From Brachypodium distachyon (lineage: Eukaryota > Streptophyta > Magnoliopsida > Poales > Poaceae): DNA of 64,000 bases. Positions 12,438 to 24,489 of this stretch are shown one piece after another. The notes beneath the pieces were generated by a model. That model made no database searches. It was given only the letters and a program-made list of their open reading frames with translations, and had not been told where the DNA came from. The translations under genes and the position numbers were made by a program. The stretch lies in assembly GCF_000005505.3 (NCBI RefSeq), contig NC_016133.3:4092001-4156000 (forward strand), given 5' to 3'. The number at the start of each line of letters is the position of its first letter. Within the stretch, counting starts at the first letter, position 1.

Positions 12438-15400
12438 TCACCCATGCTTTCTCTGGGCGTCGTCTCCTTCTGGCTCCAGAGTCAAGAGTCTCCTGTCTGA
12501 TCCCAGGTTCGGCAGCTGCGTGGCGCGCTGTGGCGGCGACGGCGAGTAGAGGCGGAAGAGGTGGCGCGCGGAGAAGGCGGAGAGGAGGGCCATGGCGACG
12601 GCGGCGGCGAGGGCGCAGACCATGCCGACGGCGGCCTGCTCGCAGAAGCGGGTGTAGATGTTGCAGAGCTTGCTCCACTGCAGGGGCTCCACCCCCGCCA
12701 GCGCCACGAAGCACGCCTGCAGCGCCGCCGCCGTGCACGCCAACACCACGTAAGCGCATCCCTGCGGAATTCGTGTGCAACTCAACGAATAAATTTCCAA
12801 ACATCGCCTTATTTCTCGGATTCCATTTCGGCCAAATTAAATCCCAACTAAAATGTGAAACATTGCGCGCCTTTTTCCATTCGAGACTAACTGGAACCCA
12901 ACTGATGAAGTCTCATAACTTTCAACAAAAAAAGTTTACCATCATCTATAACCCGTTCATCCATGACTCAGAATTAACTAAGCCCATCAACAACGTCAGA
13001 CCCATCTCGCGCGAAAGTTACGAGCCTTAGCCCAAAATCGGCAACAAGCCCTTAAGATGATCTAAGAACAACAAGTAAGACAATAATTATCAATCTTAGT
13101 AACCCCTCCAACCCATATTACTTGTTGCAATATTACATGTATCTAGATGCTTATTAAACATAGATGCATTCATATTTGGACAAATTTGAGACAAAATATA
13201 TGGGTTGGAGCTCGGAGGGAGTAGCATGTTTTGAATATAAATAATTTGTAAAAACCATAGCAAGGCATGGGACAATTAGCTATTACCCATATTTTCAACC
13301 CCACCCCAATCCGAATATGGGCATCTCATGCTCACTGTCCAAACATAACCAAAACACAGGCGGGAACACCAACTACCTTTTGAGCAGGAATTTCCTGTCC
13401 CTAGCCACCGCCCTCTTCCGCTACTCTGGCCACCCCAACCCCCAGACACCGCCCTCTCTCGTCACGCTGCTGGCTTACCCCCAAGCCCCTGGCGCCGGCC
13501 CCGTCGCTGACATTCCTTCACTTTTCGCCCCTGCCACCGTCCCTCGCCGAGCTGCCAGTCTTCCCTGTCTCATCTACTCCCCGCCCTCGCTTGATCTATC
13601 TTGTCGGTTGGGTTACGGTGGCGGAGATGAGGGCATCTCCAAGGGTGAGCTCCATTTGACTTCCCATTTGTTCTATTTGAGACAAAATAAGCTGAGTAAA
13701 AATTCCTGTGCGCTCTTTAGACGTGTCGGACTCGTCGTAGGCTGTCCTAGTGCGCCTCATATTCGTACACGACTTGTGGTGCATCATGGGCATACCATCC
13801 TTGTCGTTGGCTGCACCTTGCACGCAAGACATTCTTCTAACTTGTATCCTTCATCTTCACGTTTGGTGCGCCTGCCTCCCTCTCCTCCCTCGCGCATATC
13901 TTGATGTTGGATATCAACACTTGAGGATCCGTACCCTCATTATCCCCCCCCCCCTTCTTTAAAAAGCGTTGTCCTCAACGCTGAAAGGTCTTTTCCAGCG
14001 GGTGGAGTCAGATCAGCAACATCGCCACACTCCATCTTCAAGCCTCGCCAGCCTGACACACCACGTCCTCCCTCTCGGCTAGCTTGACCTGCCCTCGGCG
14101 CCACTTCCGTTGTCGGCACCACCAACCTAATTGAGACATAAAGCATCCTCCGAATGTAATGAAGCACACCTCGCATATCACCCTGAACAAACAGGACAAA
14201 TTCTTGTACGCTAAGAGTTCAAATAAGCTGAGTACACCCGTATGTGCAATCTGTTAGAAACCAATGTCTCTTTTTCCTTTTAATCCTTTCCTTGTTGTCC
14301 TTGTGAAGCCAGAAACTTCCTGGAACTTGGAACTTGCTGGAGAAACTTGCCGGTTCTTCCCGGAACTTGCCGGGACGTCCCGTGAAGTTGGATCTAAATT
14401 TCTTGGCTACACGTGCACACACAAATCTCCTCTTGCCTTTTTTTTTCTTTTTTTTTCGTAGCAATCTGATACCAAGATGATAAGGGGTGGCCCGATCTTC
14501 TCAGAGAGCAACGTGGATAACTTGTATGATTCTACAAATCTTCTGGCTGTTCACCGTCACCGCACGACGAATTTGCAACCCAATGGAAGTTCGCAACACC
14601 ACACACTTGCGCAGTAGTCTGCCGACCACAAGTTTCGCAATCTTCCAATTCCCAGCAGAACAACAGATTATGCTCGAACTTTCAGTAGATAAAACACCCT
14701 ATCGAAACGAATATGGTGTAGGTAACATTCCTGATCGAAACAAAGAGGAATTATATACTTTCAGATGAATGCTTGGAGCAATTCAACAAAAAGTTCTGAA
14801 TAAGGTAAAACGTGGTCTCCCCTAAACCTAGGCGTACCCCTTGTTTATATAGACGAGGAGTAGCCCAAACTCAATACAGACTCTGACTCAGATTCAAACT
14901 AGAACTAGAATTCGACTCAGACTCAAACATGGACTCGCAGATCTGGGCGCTCCTTAGACGTGTCGGACTCGTCGTAGGCTGTCCTAGTGTGCCTCATATT
15001 CGTACAAGACTTGTGGTGCATCCTGGGCATATCATCCTTGTCGTTGGCTGCCCCTTGCACACAAGACATTCTTCTAACTTGTATCCTTCATCTTCACTTT
15101 TGGTGCGCCTGCCTCCCTCTCTTTCCTCACGCATATCTTGACGTTGGATATCAACACTTGAAGATCCGTACCCTCATCATGGGTTGTTTGGACAAATGGG
15201 GAACGGGAAAAATATCATGTTGTCCAACGAAAATCCTCATTTGTCCTCTTTACGAGTCTTTGACGTGTGGGCCAAGAAAACAAAATTTTGCATACATGCA
15301 GACCCGTAACCTCTTTCCAAATTTGGGAAAGAAATGGGAATTTGGAAAGAAATGGGGGTGATGGACCTCATTAGGTTTCATTTTTTTTTTTGACCGAAAT

Positions 15401-16158
15401 TGGGTTGCATTTTTTGTCCGTAAACCCAGAAAAAGAACAAATGGGAAGGATACATAGGGTGTCCTTGGAGATGTGAGGAGCAAAATATGGCAAATTTTGC
15501 TTATCCGTATCTTCTCTGTCTCCTTTAACCACATTTGGTTTGGTTTGGTCTAGGTAACGAAAACATGGATAAATCGTTGGAGATACTATGGTCTCGAAGA
15601 ACTGAGAGCGAAAGCGACTGCACACACCCGTCGTTATAGCAAAGCTGGCTCACGATAATTCCACCGATGCGCATTAATGGAATCAGTTGGAGCACCAAGC
15701 CCGCCCACGCATCCGGCAATTCCTTGACTGTTCCTCACGCCTCTCTATCTACAGCTACTGCTCCCCAAGTCCCCAGCCGTGTTTCGAGGGAACTGGAGTA
15801 ATTAATTAAGTGAGAATTAACTTCTGGCAGCTGAGATCGGAGAGAGGCTCACCTTGTCGAGGAGGAAAGAGATCCACGCGACGGGCCTGGTGGAGTCGCC
15901 GTCGCCGGGGCAGCAGAGGAGCTTGAGGAATCGGGCGGCGTGGTAGCCGGCGGCGACGGCGGCCGCGACGACGAGCACCCAGAGCGCCTCGACGTCCCTG
16001 GGCACGGCCTTCTTCCGGACGAAGAACACCGTCTTGGTCTGCGCGCTCAGCCCCAGCAGCAGCGCCGCCGCCGCCGACGCGCACGCGCACGCGCCCCGCA
16101 GGCAAAGCTCCGCCCGAGCCGAACCCAGCACCTTCAGAACCGCCGCCGCCGCCGCCAT
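12438..16158 (-). CDS. CASP-like membrane protein, CASPL2 type
   Basis: Four-helix membrane protein of the UPF0497/CASP family, whose members build plasma-membrane scaffolds; the founders direct Casparian strip lignin. Exon 1 is 16158-15853 and exon 2 is 12761-12438, joined in phase 0 after LLDK to GCAYVV, giving 209 residues. Helices lie at about residues 22-42 (with the conserved Arg in LRGACA), 58-75, 101-124 and 145-168. The signature [14 protein letters not shown] (131-144) and AFSARHLF (164-171) match the grass CASPL2C group. The intron is 3.09 kb, unusually long for the family, because it contains a truncated LTR element and a MITE. Both splice sites are canonical, so the gene is probably functional. 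Subgroup assignment is from memory of the family; biological role unknown. Confidence 0.9.
13100..13223. repeat. Stowaway-like MITE in CASPL intron
   Basis: Starts TAACCCCTCCAACCCATATT and ends AATATATGGGTTGGAG with a CGGAGGGAGTA tail. The inverted ends and the shared MITE core (TGTATCTAGATGC, ATTTGGACAAATTTGAGAC) place it with the other CTCCCTCC elements in this window. Confidence 0.75.
13710..15179 (-). mobile_element. truncated compact LTR retrotransposon remnant (minus orientation)
   Basis: Read on the minus strand, a 702 bp LTR (15179-14478) begins TGATGAGGG and ends CCCCTTATCA. It contains a TATATAAA box near 14851. Two bases on is a primer-binding site TTGGTATCAGATTGC (14475-14461), similar to the 3' end of initiator Met-tRNA used by many plant elements. 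After only about 500 bp of interior comes a purine-rich polypurine tract (AAAGAAG then a G run, 13960-13943). Next is a partial second LTR: 13942-13710 aligns without gaps to 15179-14947 (233 bp each) and then stops. The interior has a short frame ending in an [14 protein letters not shown] tail, as seen at the end of some Gypsy pol frames. It is non-autonomous and broken at its 3' LTR. It lies in the CASP-like gene intron in the same orientation as that gene. Confidence 0.75.
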
Positions 16159-19014
16159 CGCTCGGGTTTTGCTCGATCGATAGCTTGAGCCTTAATTAAT
16201 TGCCTCCTGGCTAGCTAGCTAGGACGTGTTGAAGGAGCTGGCTACTATGTACTCCAGCTAGCTCGAGGAGCTGGCCATTCCTTTTGCTTTCTAGAGCGGG
16301 ACACGTAAATGCGCTCAAGTAGCGGCGTCGGTCTCGCGCGCGCGGGTGTTATATCACGGATGTGGATCGGTTCCCAGCACTGCTACATCAGTGCCGGTGC
16401 TGGTGCAAGGACGTACTCAAATACTTGTCGTTGTTTTAGTGCAACATGAGGTCGAGAACTGAAACTCAAGGTGCACCAAAAAGCACGTTCATATAAAAGA
16501 AAAAATAAGTGAGGGTCGGGAGTTCAAACATAGGATTCAATCATTATGGACTTGGATATAACCACCAGCGAACCAACCAACCAATCAATGGTTAGTCCCA
16601 ACAAGCTAGATAGTGTCAAATTTCATATGACTTCTGCTTGGGTATACCCCTCCCTCCTCCAAACTCAAACACAAGGATGACTCGGATTGCATGATATCTT
16701 TTCGTTAAGTTTCAGGTCACTGCCCTTTTGGCGGCAAGGACGATGCTCGAGCTAGCCGCCGAGGCGATGAGACGAGATAGGCCTGTAGCATCATGACTTG
16801 CCGCTGAAGCGCGAAGATTTGTGTGACGCAGCCGTGGTGCTGAGGCCAAGTGCAGGAGGAAGAAGGCGACGAAGGGATCCTCCATAAGACTGGAGACCAT
16901 GACGGGGCACGACTTGAACGCGGAGGTTTTGAGAAGGAGACATTGTGGAGGAAAAAACATTAGTACCGAAGCCGGCCTCATTTCATATTTGAAGTGTTGA
17001 GCAAAATATCGCTTCGCCAATGTGAAAATTACTCATGAGCTGCCCACGTCATAGGTCCAAAGGAGCAGGAGAGTGTTGGAGTGTAGTGTCGGACCCAACC
17101 CCTCTCTTAGATTAGGCTTTTGGGTAAATTGGTTCGGCGCTTGAAATTAAATCTTGAGGAGAGGTCCTTGGAGAAACCCCATTCGGAACCGTGTGACGTG
17201 GAGGCTGATCGAGCTGTTTAGACCCGCTTCTCCGTCCACATGAGAAACATCTGTGAGCACCGTGAACAACAACTATACTATCTTAGATCATTGCCGGGAG
17301 AACGAAGCCTCGTCTCCACCTTCCGTCTGAGTTTCCCTCAATTTTTAATATAGATTAGGACAATACCCTTGCGTTGTTAGTTGTTACGGACTAAAGGAAT
17401 ACACTCTCTTGTACTATTATCTTTCATTTTAATTTACATAATCCATATTTGCTCTCATTTCATTGATTTGTGTCAAATCCAAATGATGGGTATGAAGGTG
17501 TGATGAACCACCTTTACCAATGGATTTTTTTTATAGGAGTAAACAAATTTGTGACCTCCATTTGGGAGCAATTTTGCTTCCCTCAAGTCAAGTCTAGAAC
17601 TGAGACTTCTTCATTCAATTCGCTCGAGTTTCATGGGCTCCCCGGAGATGCTTAATTCTAACTATTGGGCACTTTCAGGCAGTTGACGCATGGCATATGT
17701 GTGGCACAGTCACTTGTGGCTGTCCCGTATCCTGCCTATCGGGGGATCTCCTCGAATTTGAATGCTCGATCGGATGGTGATCCAAACAATCCTCATACGG
17801 ATATTGTCCATCACCATAACCACCAAGTTAAAAAATTATCGTGTTTACTTTCTGAGCTATCATACTAAATGTCTATATGTGGTAATACTAGTTTCCTAGT
17901 ATTCCTTAAAGAAAATGAAATGGCGATGGAGATTTGAATCATGATGTGCAAGGCAGTGGAGCCGTCTGAATTATGTACAGTTGTCAGGTCGCATTCTTGT
18001 CCACACATAAAGTTTTGGGGCGTCAACGGAAAAGCATAAAAGCTTCAACCGCCTCGAACACGATGGGTAGCCACTTCAAATTCAATTATGATGGTGATAT
18101 CGAAAAAGAGTCAAATTCAATTATGATGGTGATATCGAAAAAGAGAATAGGCTTGTTTGGTTAAACACAGCGCGCTGCACACCTGTTTATATATGATTTA
18201 CGAGCACTCCGTTTTCCATAATATATTTGTACCACTGCATTCTACTGTAGATTCTAGAATTGTGTTCCTACACAATGTCGTCCTGTGGTTTGGAGATAAT
18301 TTTACAATTTCATTTCCTTCGTAAAGGTTAGGCTTTTTCTATTTCCCGGATGGAGTATTGCTTTTTCATCTCCCACTGCTAAAACTGAAGAGCAGCTTAT
18401 TAAAGAGTACTTTTTGGGTGGTTCTTCATTTGACCAGAAGACCTACAAATCTCCTCAGTTGATAGAAGTACTCCCTCCGTCCCAAATTAACTGACGTGGA
18501 TTTATATAAGAATCTATGCAAATCCACGTCAGTTAATTGGGGACTGATGGATTTATATAAGAATCTATGCAAATCCACGTCAGTTAATTGAGAACTGAAG
18601 GAGCAAGTAACAAACTGCACCAAATACTTCCAAGGAAAGAAGCAAGCCAACCTATGATCACTCGACAAGGGGCAAACAAACATAATGCTGATGTACCGCT
18701 TAGAACAGTTGAAACTTGCAAAAAATGTGCCACCATCAGTTCTGGACCACAACCAACTAGTCATACATAGCAATAGTACTGATGACATCAATTCAGATTG
18801 TTTACTAATATTCTGCACAAATGGAATGAAAATTTGAAGAAGTTAAAACAAGAATTCATGTCGAGATTGTACAAGTGATGTCAATTTTTACAAGATAAGA
18901 GAGCTATGGCTGTAGATTTACAAGCTAGTTTCAACGGCAATCACAACAACGAACATGTGAGCCAAAGAACTATGTTACAGCAGCTGATGGTATATGACAT
19001 ATCAACCTATGATG
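16159..19014. other. intergenic region between CASPL and CBP60
   Basis: The first few hundred bases are the probable CASPL promoter. About 16.4-17.7 kb resembles decayed repeat sequence with no readable domain; the longest frame here (16712-17020, minus) has no family features. A short local duplication at about 18073-18145 repeats CAAATTCAATTATGATGGTG. A hairpin MITE lies at 18469-18602. The right end (about 18780-19014) is probably the CBP60 3' UTR. Confidence 0.5.
18469..18602. repeat. hairpin MITE with one arm duplicated
   Basis: Begins TACTCCCTCCGTCCCAAATT. The arm AATTAACTGACGTGGATTT is followed after a short loop by its complement AAATCCACGTCAGTTAATT. A second copy of the loop and right arm then follows (GGATTTATATAAGAATCTAT recurs at about 18498 and 18548). 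The right end is degenerate (GAACTGAAGGAGCAAGTA). An ordinary palindromic MITE followed by an internal tandem duplication explains the layout. Confidence 0.7.
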
Positions 19015-22000
19015 CTAATCCTCCAGCTCAACAATCTGTGCCCTTCTCTCGGCAGCTTTCTTCCTGACGAAGATCCCCCATCTCATAGCTGCCTTTATCT
19101 TGAGCCACCCAACAACAGCTTTGCCCGATGGACGACTGGGCTCACCTTCAAAACCCAAGTTTGGCAGTGGAGATGGCATGTAAGACTGGAAGGCGAACGT
19201 TTCATCTGGCAAGCTGGTAGAAGCTCCACCCATACTGAAGACCCTGAGCAGCTGCTGCATGTCTTCACCCTCGAGCATCTGGTGGCTTTTCATGCGAATG
19301 TCTTCAGTGAAGTCATCAGCATATTGACCATCACGGGTTCGAGTCCAATCATCATACCCAATGTTTGCTGGCTGAATTGACTGGCCATGAGAAACGACTT
19401 GTTGCAATTGTCCCAGTTCCAGACCCATGGCATCACTTGCAGTTCCTTGATCGACGCCCATAAACATGGTAGGCGGTAGAAATGAAAAGGTGTCATCATA
19501 TGGCACAGGAAGATTTACAGATGTACTTTGAAGAGCAGACTGCGTTGCTGACCGGTTGCCATGTCCTATGGAATCAGTTATGCCTGAATGAATGAAACAA
19601 AGGATATGGTTTTCAAAGACAACTCCAGTACATCAAATATTTTACACACCCTTTGGTTAATCTGTTTATCCACAAGCAAAGTTTTAGGGTTTCCATCACA
19701 TAGAGTCCTATATTCCTTGTATTTGAACTAGAATATTTAAAAGGAACTTAGAAATTAGTATCCACACACTAAGGCGCTGCTTACCTGCTGGAGATGGTCC
19801 TGGCAAAGTCGTTGAAGAACCACGCTGTGCATATGCAGTAGGATACCTCTCAGGAAGAGGACGAGCCTCAGCTTGACTAGTTGATGCAGCCTTTTTCTTT
19901 GGTTCAGGGTTCAAGAGAGCTTTACCATCATATTCAATGACATACATCCAATTATCATATGCTTTCTTCACCAGAGCATCAGCAAAGAGCTGTAGCACAC
20001 AATACCATTCTAATAAGTCAAGGTTTTTTATGTAAAGAAAAACTTCTGCTGATTAGAGCAGAGAATAAACAATGGCTGCAAATTATAAACAGAAAAACTA
20101 AACATTATAGGGTGTAGTACATCCCAGGAGGCCAGGAAGTATGCAGTCAATATAAGGCCAAAGGAAGTTCTTATACAATGAATACACTGGATACATAATG
20201 AATAGCCAGTATGTTAAACAATTAACCTAGATAGTACCAGACATTTAATAGTTGGTGCACATTATCCATGGCCTTCATTCTTGAATAAGAGTGAGTGGGT
20301 AGATCTTAGACCAATGTGACATAAAGTTGTTGGTATATGCTGATATGCATTACTACCATATTTAAAACTCCACAATAGGACAAGTTTAATCACATTTGCT
20401 TCGATGAGTGAATGCTAAAATAATGTAAACTAAATCTAAATTTGATCTTAGATGACATGGTAATAGATATTAAATGCCCTCAATATTGCCAATAACACAA
20501 ACCTTTTGGCTATCGTCGAGACTCTCGGACGAATAGAACTGCTCGCCAGAAATCAAACCACAGAATGCATAGAGGTCATTGAAAATGGCACCAGCAGTTC
20601 TGTTCTCATCAGAGTAGTATATGTAATATTTTCCACTTAAGACACAAGTTTTTGCATGTTCAACAAGGGAATCCCACATCTTGTTGGACATGCCACTTCC
20701 GAGGATCTAGCAAAGCAAAACAGCATACAAATTATAACTCAGAACAATATAAAACAAAGGATTGCATGCCATGTAATGGGTTTTCCCTGTTAATGAATAG
20801 GCAAAGCTCCTGCTAGTTTCTTGAAAAATAACTTACAGTGCGCAACTTTGATGGGTCCCGAACCACGAGCCTAAGAAAATCTTCAACTGTTAAAATTCCA
20901 GATTTGTTCAGCCTCTTATGGAACGACCCATCCTTGCCTATTTTCTCCAACCTCCAGACCTCATCTTTTAATGCAGGTGGGTAGTGCTTCTTGTACACTA
21001 AAGAAGTGAAATTTCAAGTTGTTCAGAAATATGTCAAGAAGAAGCACACGATTATCATTACAGAGGACTTACATTCTCCTCTATGGTCTTTAACCATGAA
21101 AGCTTCAGTTTTTGCCTCACGGATGCGAACACCCTCACAAAATCCTGAGGCAATCTTCAAACCAAGTCTGAATTTCCTACTCCTTATCCAGCTAGAGTTA
21201 TCTGTGAACGTGAACTCCCCAATTGTGCCAACACCTTCTTTTAGTGTGACTTGTATATCACCAGTTATAATAGGTCGCTTTCCCTCACGCTCCTTCACCA
21301 CATGACTGTCAAATTCTTCCCCTGTCCAGCCTTCCTCGTCTTCATTGTTGAAATCACCTTCTAGAACAACAATATCAAGTTTGGCAGACGATTCTGGTCC
21401 AGAAGATACAACACAGCCAGTGCCAGTATCAAGCAAAATAACATGAATTGCAGCTCCCTGTTCCCCTTCAACTTTTCCTCCGGTAAAAAGGGGAAGGGAC
21501 AGTCTTGTCCTGAACTGGAGTTGCAGGTTTCTTCCATCAGGACCTTCAATTCGCTTTGGAGAAGACCTGCATTATTACAATCAGTAGCAATAAATTATAG
21601 CATTCCTCAAGATTTTTGAGTTAAAAACATGGTTCCTAAATAAGGTTGTTTTCTTCTGGCCTCAAAGTCGACACACTTGATTTTAATTGGCAAGGTTCAG
21701 TTTAGGGTTGATGTGTTAAATGCGCAGAACTGTGGAATTTAGTTCATTAGGGAAGTCTTACCGGTTTTACAAAGTTTTTTCCTGTTACACCTCAATAAAA
21801 GGCGCTTCCAACTAACTGCTACGAAAAGAAATAAATAAGTTCTTTTGAAAATCCATCACTATGCTAAATGGAGCCCAAGGCCTAGCACAGTAGGTGAAGC
21901 CAAACTACATTACACATCCTTATATGTACCACATGAATAACTTAGTGGCAAAGGAACTACAGTCTTGCTTTACTTGTACTATACAGTATTTACAACTGAG

Positions 22001-23878
22001 TAGGGTAAGGCCATTTTGTGTCATAAATAACTAGATCATATAAGTAAAGGTTAGGGAGCATAGAAACGTGATACAGATAGGGCGAGCGATAAACTCATAT
22101 TCCTCTGTCCAACAAAGGATGTCTCAACTTTGACTAAATATGAATGCATCTATACATTAAGTCATGTCTAGATACATCCAAATTTTGACAAACTTGAGAC
22201 ATCTTTTGTTGGACGGAGGGAGTACATGATTTTCCCCAACACAGCCATACAGCTAGAACTACATTAGTTTTTTAAAGAAATATGTGATATTGTGCAGTAG
22301 CCACAAAAAATGTCCAAGTAAAACAAACACAAGCAATATGAAGCATCTTGAAATTTCTATGAACAAGAAATCAACATGCACAAAATAACCCACTGCCTTT
22401 CTTGCGGCCCTGAAAGCAGATGCAGAAGGGGTCTAAAGATTGAATGAGCGAACTGCCGGTAACCTAAAATCTTCTGGTGCAACTGGGGGGCTATATTAGC
22501 CCAACAGAAGGGAAGAAGTTCGTGAGACGAGCTGATTGCCGGAAGAGATGGAGTTATCAATGGGGGAGGGGCGAATTATAGTGTCAAGGAGAGAGGAAAG
22601 CTATGGTTTGTCTGCCTGCATACTCCTATGTCAAAGGAAGGTTAGGGTCAGCAACTCAGCATAGGGTAATTTATGAGGTTTCCCTTCTATTATAGGGCTG
22701 TATCACCATGTAACACCGTGCCATGTACCAATACTCAAAAATAATAATTTGATAGACCTACAATACATATCATAACACAGGCATGTCTATGTCAGGTATG
22801 TACCACAATACAGACATGTGGCAGCTAACTGATGTTTTAGTGCATCTATAAACATAAAACAACATATTGACTTTATTTACCAAAGAAAATAATATATTGA
22901 CTTCAATTGTTGGTTTGTTGTAGTACCTTCCAGTGATTGCTGCAGGTCCAAGTTTGCCTAAGGCGCGCTCCACTTCTTCACTAACCTACAAGCAAGATGT
23001 ACATAACTATAATCAACATAAAGAAGCACAAAATGTCAATAGCAATTTAGCGACTCCATACAGAGACAAAGTAACAGTATTTCTGCTTAATATACATTTT
23101 CTTTATGCTTACCACTCTACGGAGAATTGGTTCCAATGATGAGCAAAGCCTTTGCAGACTATCCACCTTTAGTGCTTCAACAATAACACTGTACAAGTAG
23201 AATGAATAAGTATTATTGTCCTGATTAAATGATGTTCCGAATTGAAAGGTAAACATCATTTAACACATATATTCTTTTGTTTTCAATGTTACACGAAAGA
23301 ACTGGTTGCAGTGCTAAGTGCAAAGGAGCCCCTGTGTGTACATCCTTGATGTTTGTAACAGAGGTGTGCTCCTCAAGCTGCTTACTACATATCCTATTCT
23401 TTTTTTTAGCCAGAATATTCAGTCAGTTAAGCAGTAATCAAACCGCCCATGATTTCTAAAAGCATAACCAAAATTCCGAAGCTATTATGGCTAAGCAGAG
23501 CAACTAGAAGACTGCCATCAAATCATTACTCCAACTAAAAAACAAAGGATTATGTTCTACAGATTTTCAGTCACACAACACTAAACCGCAAGCACCAGAT
23601 TTAAGCACGGATTCCCAAATCCCCAATCGTGGAGTACCAAAGGAGGCGCCCCTAAATCACGAACGCTTTTGCCCGATCCAGCAGACTAAACCCAAGCAAC
23701 TCCACTGGATTAGCACTCGGGCAACTAAATCCACACAACTATACAGACATCACCCGAAGCACTTGAAAAGGGAAGCTAAAAAACTCCACGAGACTCCTAA
23801 CCTGGCCAGAGCAGGGGGCCGCGACCGCTTCGCCTCAGGGTGACCGTCGCCGGCTTCGAGCCCGCGCTTCTCCTTCAT
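19015..23878 (-). CDS. CBP60 family calmodulin-binding protein
   Basis: Nuclear plant-specific DNA/calmodulin-binding protein; relatives (CBP60a-g, SARD1) regulate salicylate-dependent immunity. Exons on the minus strand: 23878-23802, 23188-23113, 22985-22927, 21566-21073, 20997-20837, 20706-20503, 19989-19785 and 19583-19015; all junctions are in frame, giving 614 residues. The N-terminus ([11 protein letters not shown]) is followed by a helix [20 protein letters not shown] and then the CBP60 DNA-binding fold with [35 protein letters not shown] and [12 protein letters not shown]. Next come [20 protein letters not shown] and [13 protein letters not shown]. The C-terminus carries [12 protein letters not shown] plus a basic stretch ([11 protein letters not shown]), the CaM-binding region of the CBP60a-d type that g/SARD1 lack. 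It is divergently arranged with FGGY-A; 611 bp separate the two ATGs. Confidence 0.95.
22098..22224. repeat. Stowaway-like MITE in CBP60 intron 3
   Basis: Ends are TATTCCTCTGTCCAACAAAG and CTTTTGTTGGACGGAGGGAGTA, forming a clear terminal inverted repeat. The core is nearly the same as the degenerate element at 2676-2786. Confidence 0.85.
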
Positions 23879-24489
23879 CGCCGCCGGCACGGGGACCCTA
23901 GAGCCGACGGAATCTGCACCGAAATTGAGAGAAACCGGCGTCAGATTCCCCGCTCCCCTTTGATCCCTCCCTCAGATATCAAATCGGTCCCCCTCCCTCA
24001 CCTCACCTGGGCCGGGTCGGGCGCTGCGCTGGATTCGGGCCTCGGGGACGAGGCGAGAGGGGATCGCGACGAGGAAGAGGAGACAATGCAACGGCGCGTC
24101 GGCGTCGGCGGACGAGACGGATGGATTCTCTTTCCCGAGATGGAGATACTACCAATCCATCCACTGACGCAAAAGCCGAGGTGGGGCCCCGTGGAGACAG
24201 TGACGTCGCCATCCTGAGTGGGTGACGTGGCCGTGGGCTGGGTAAACTATTCTAGCCAGCCAAAGGCGCGGGGGAGGGACGACACGCCGATGTGGGTCGG
24301 CGCTATCTTTTTCCCCGGGGCAGGATTAGGATAATGGATAATGATTACGACCACGTGGCCCACGAGAGTGGGGGCCCGCAATCCAGCCCAACTCGTGTCT
24401 TTTTGCTTGGAGGCCCATCTTGGGTGAATTGGGATCAGTCGGACCGACGTGACCTAACCGTTCCCCACCAGCTCCGGTCGGCCGGCGTC
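23879..24489. promoter_or_regulatory. shared divergent promoter region, CBP60 / FGGY-A
   Basis: A 611 bp GC-rich spacer between two divergent start codons. It must contain both 5' UTRs and core promoters. No convincing TATA box was found for either gene. Coordinated expression is possible but not shown by the sequence. Confidence 0.55.

Noticed and set aside
12530..13030. Arg-rich plus-strand frame opposite the CASP-like second exon
   Set aside because: Antisense shadow of GC-rich coding sequence that continues into the intron.
13317..13904. 195-residue plus-strand frame
   Set aside because: It runs antisense through the partial LTR of the retroelement in the CASP-like gene intron; not an independent gene.
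16712..17020. 102-residue minus-strand frame between CASPL and CBP60
   Set aside because: No family features or gene context; surrounding sequence resembles decayed repeat.
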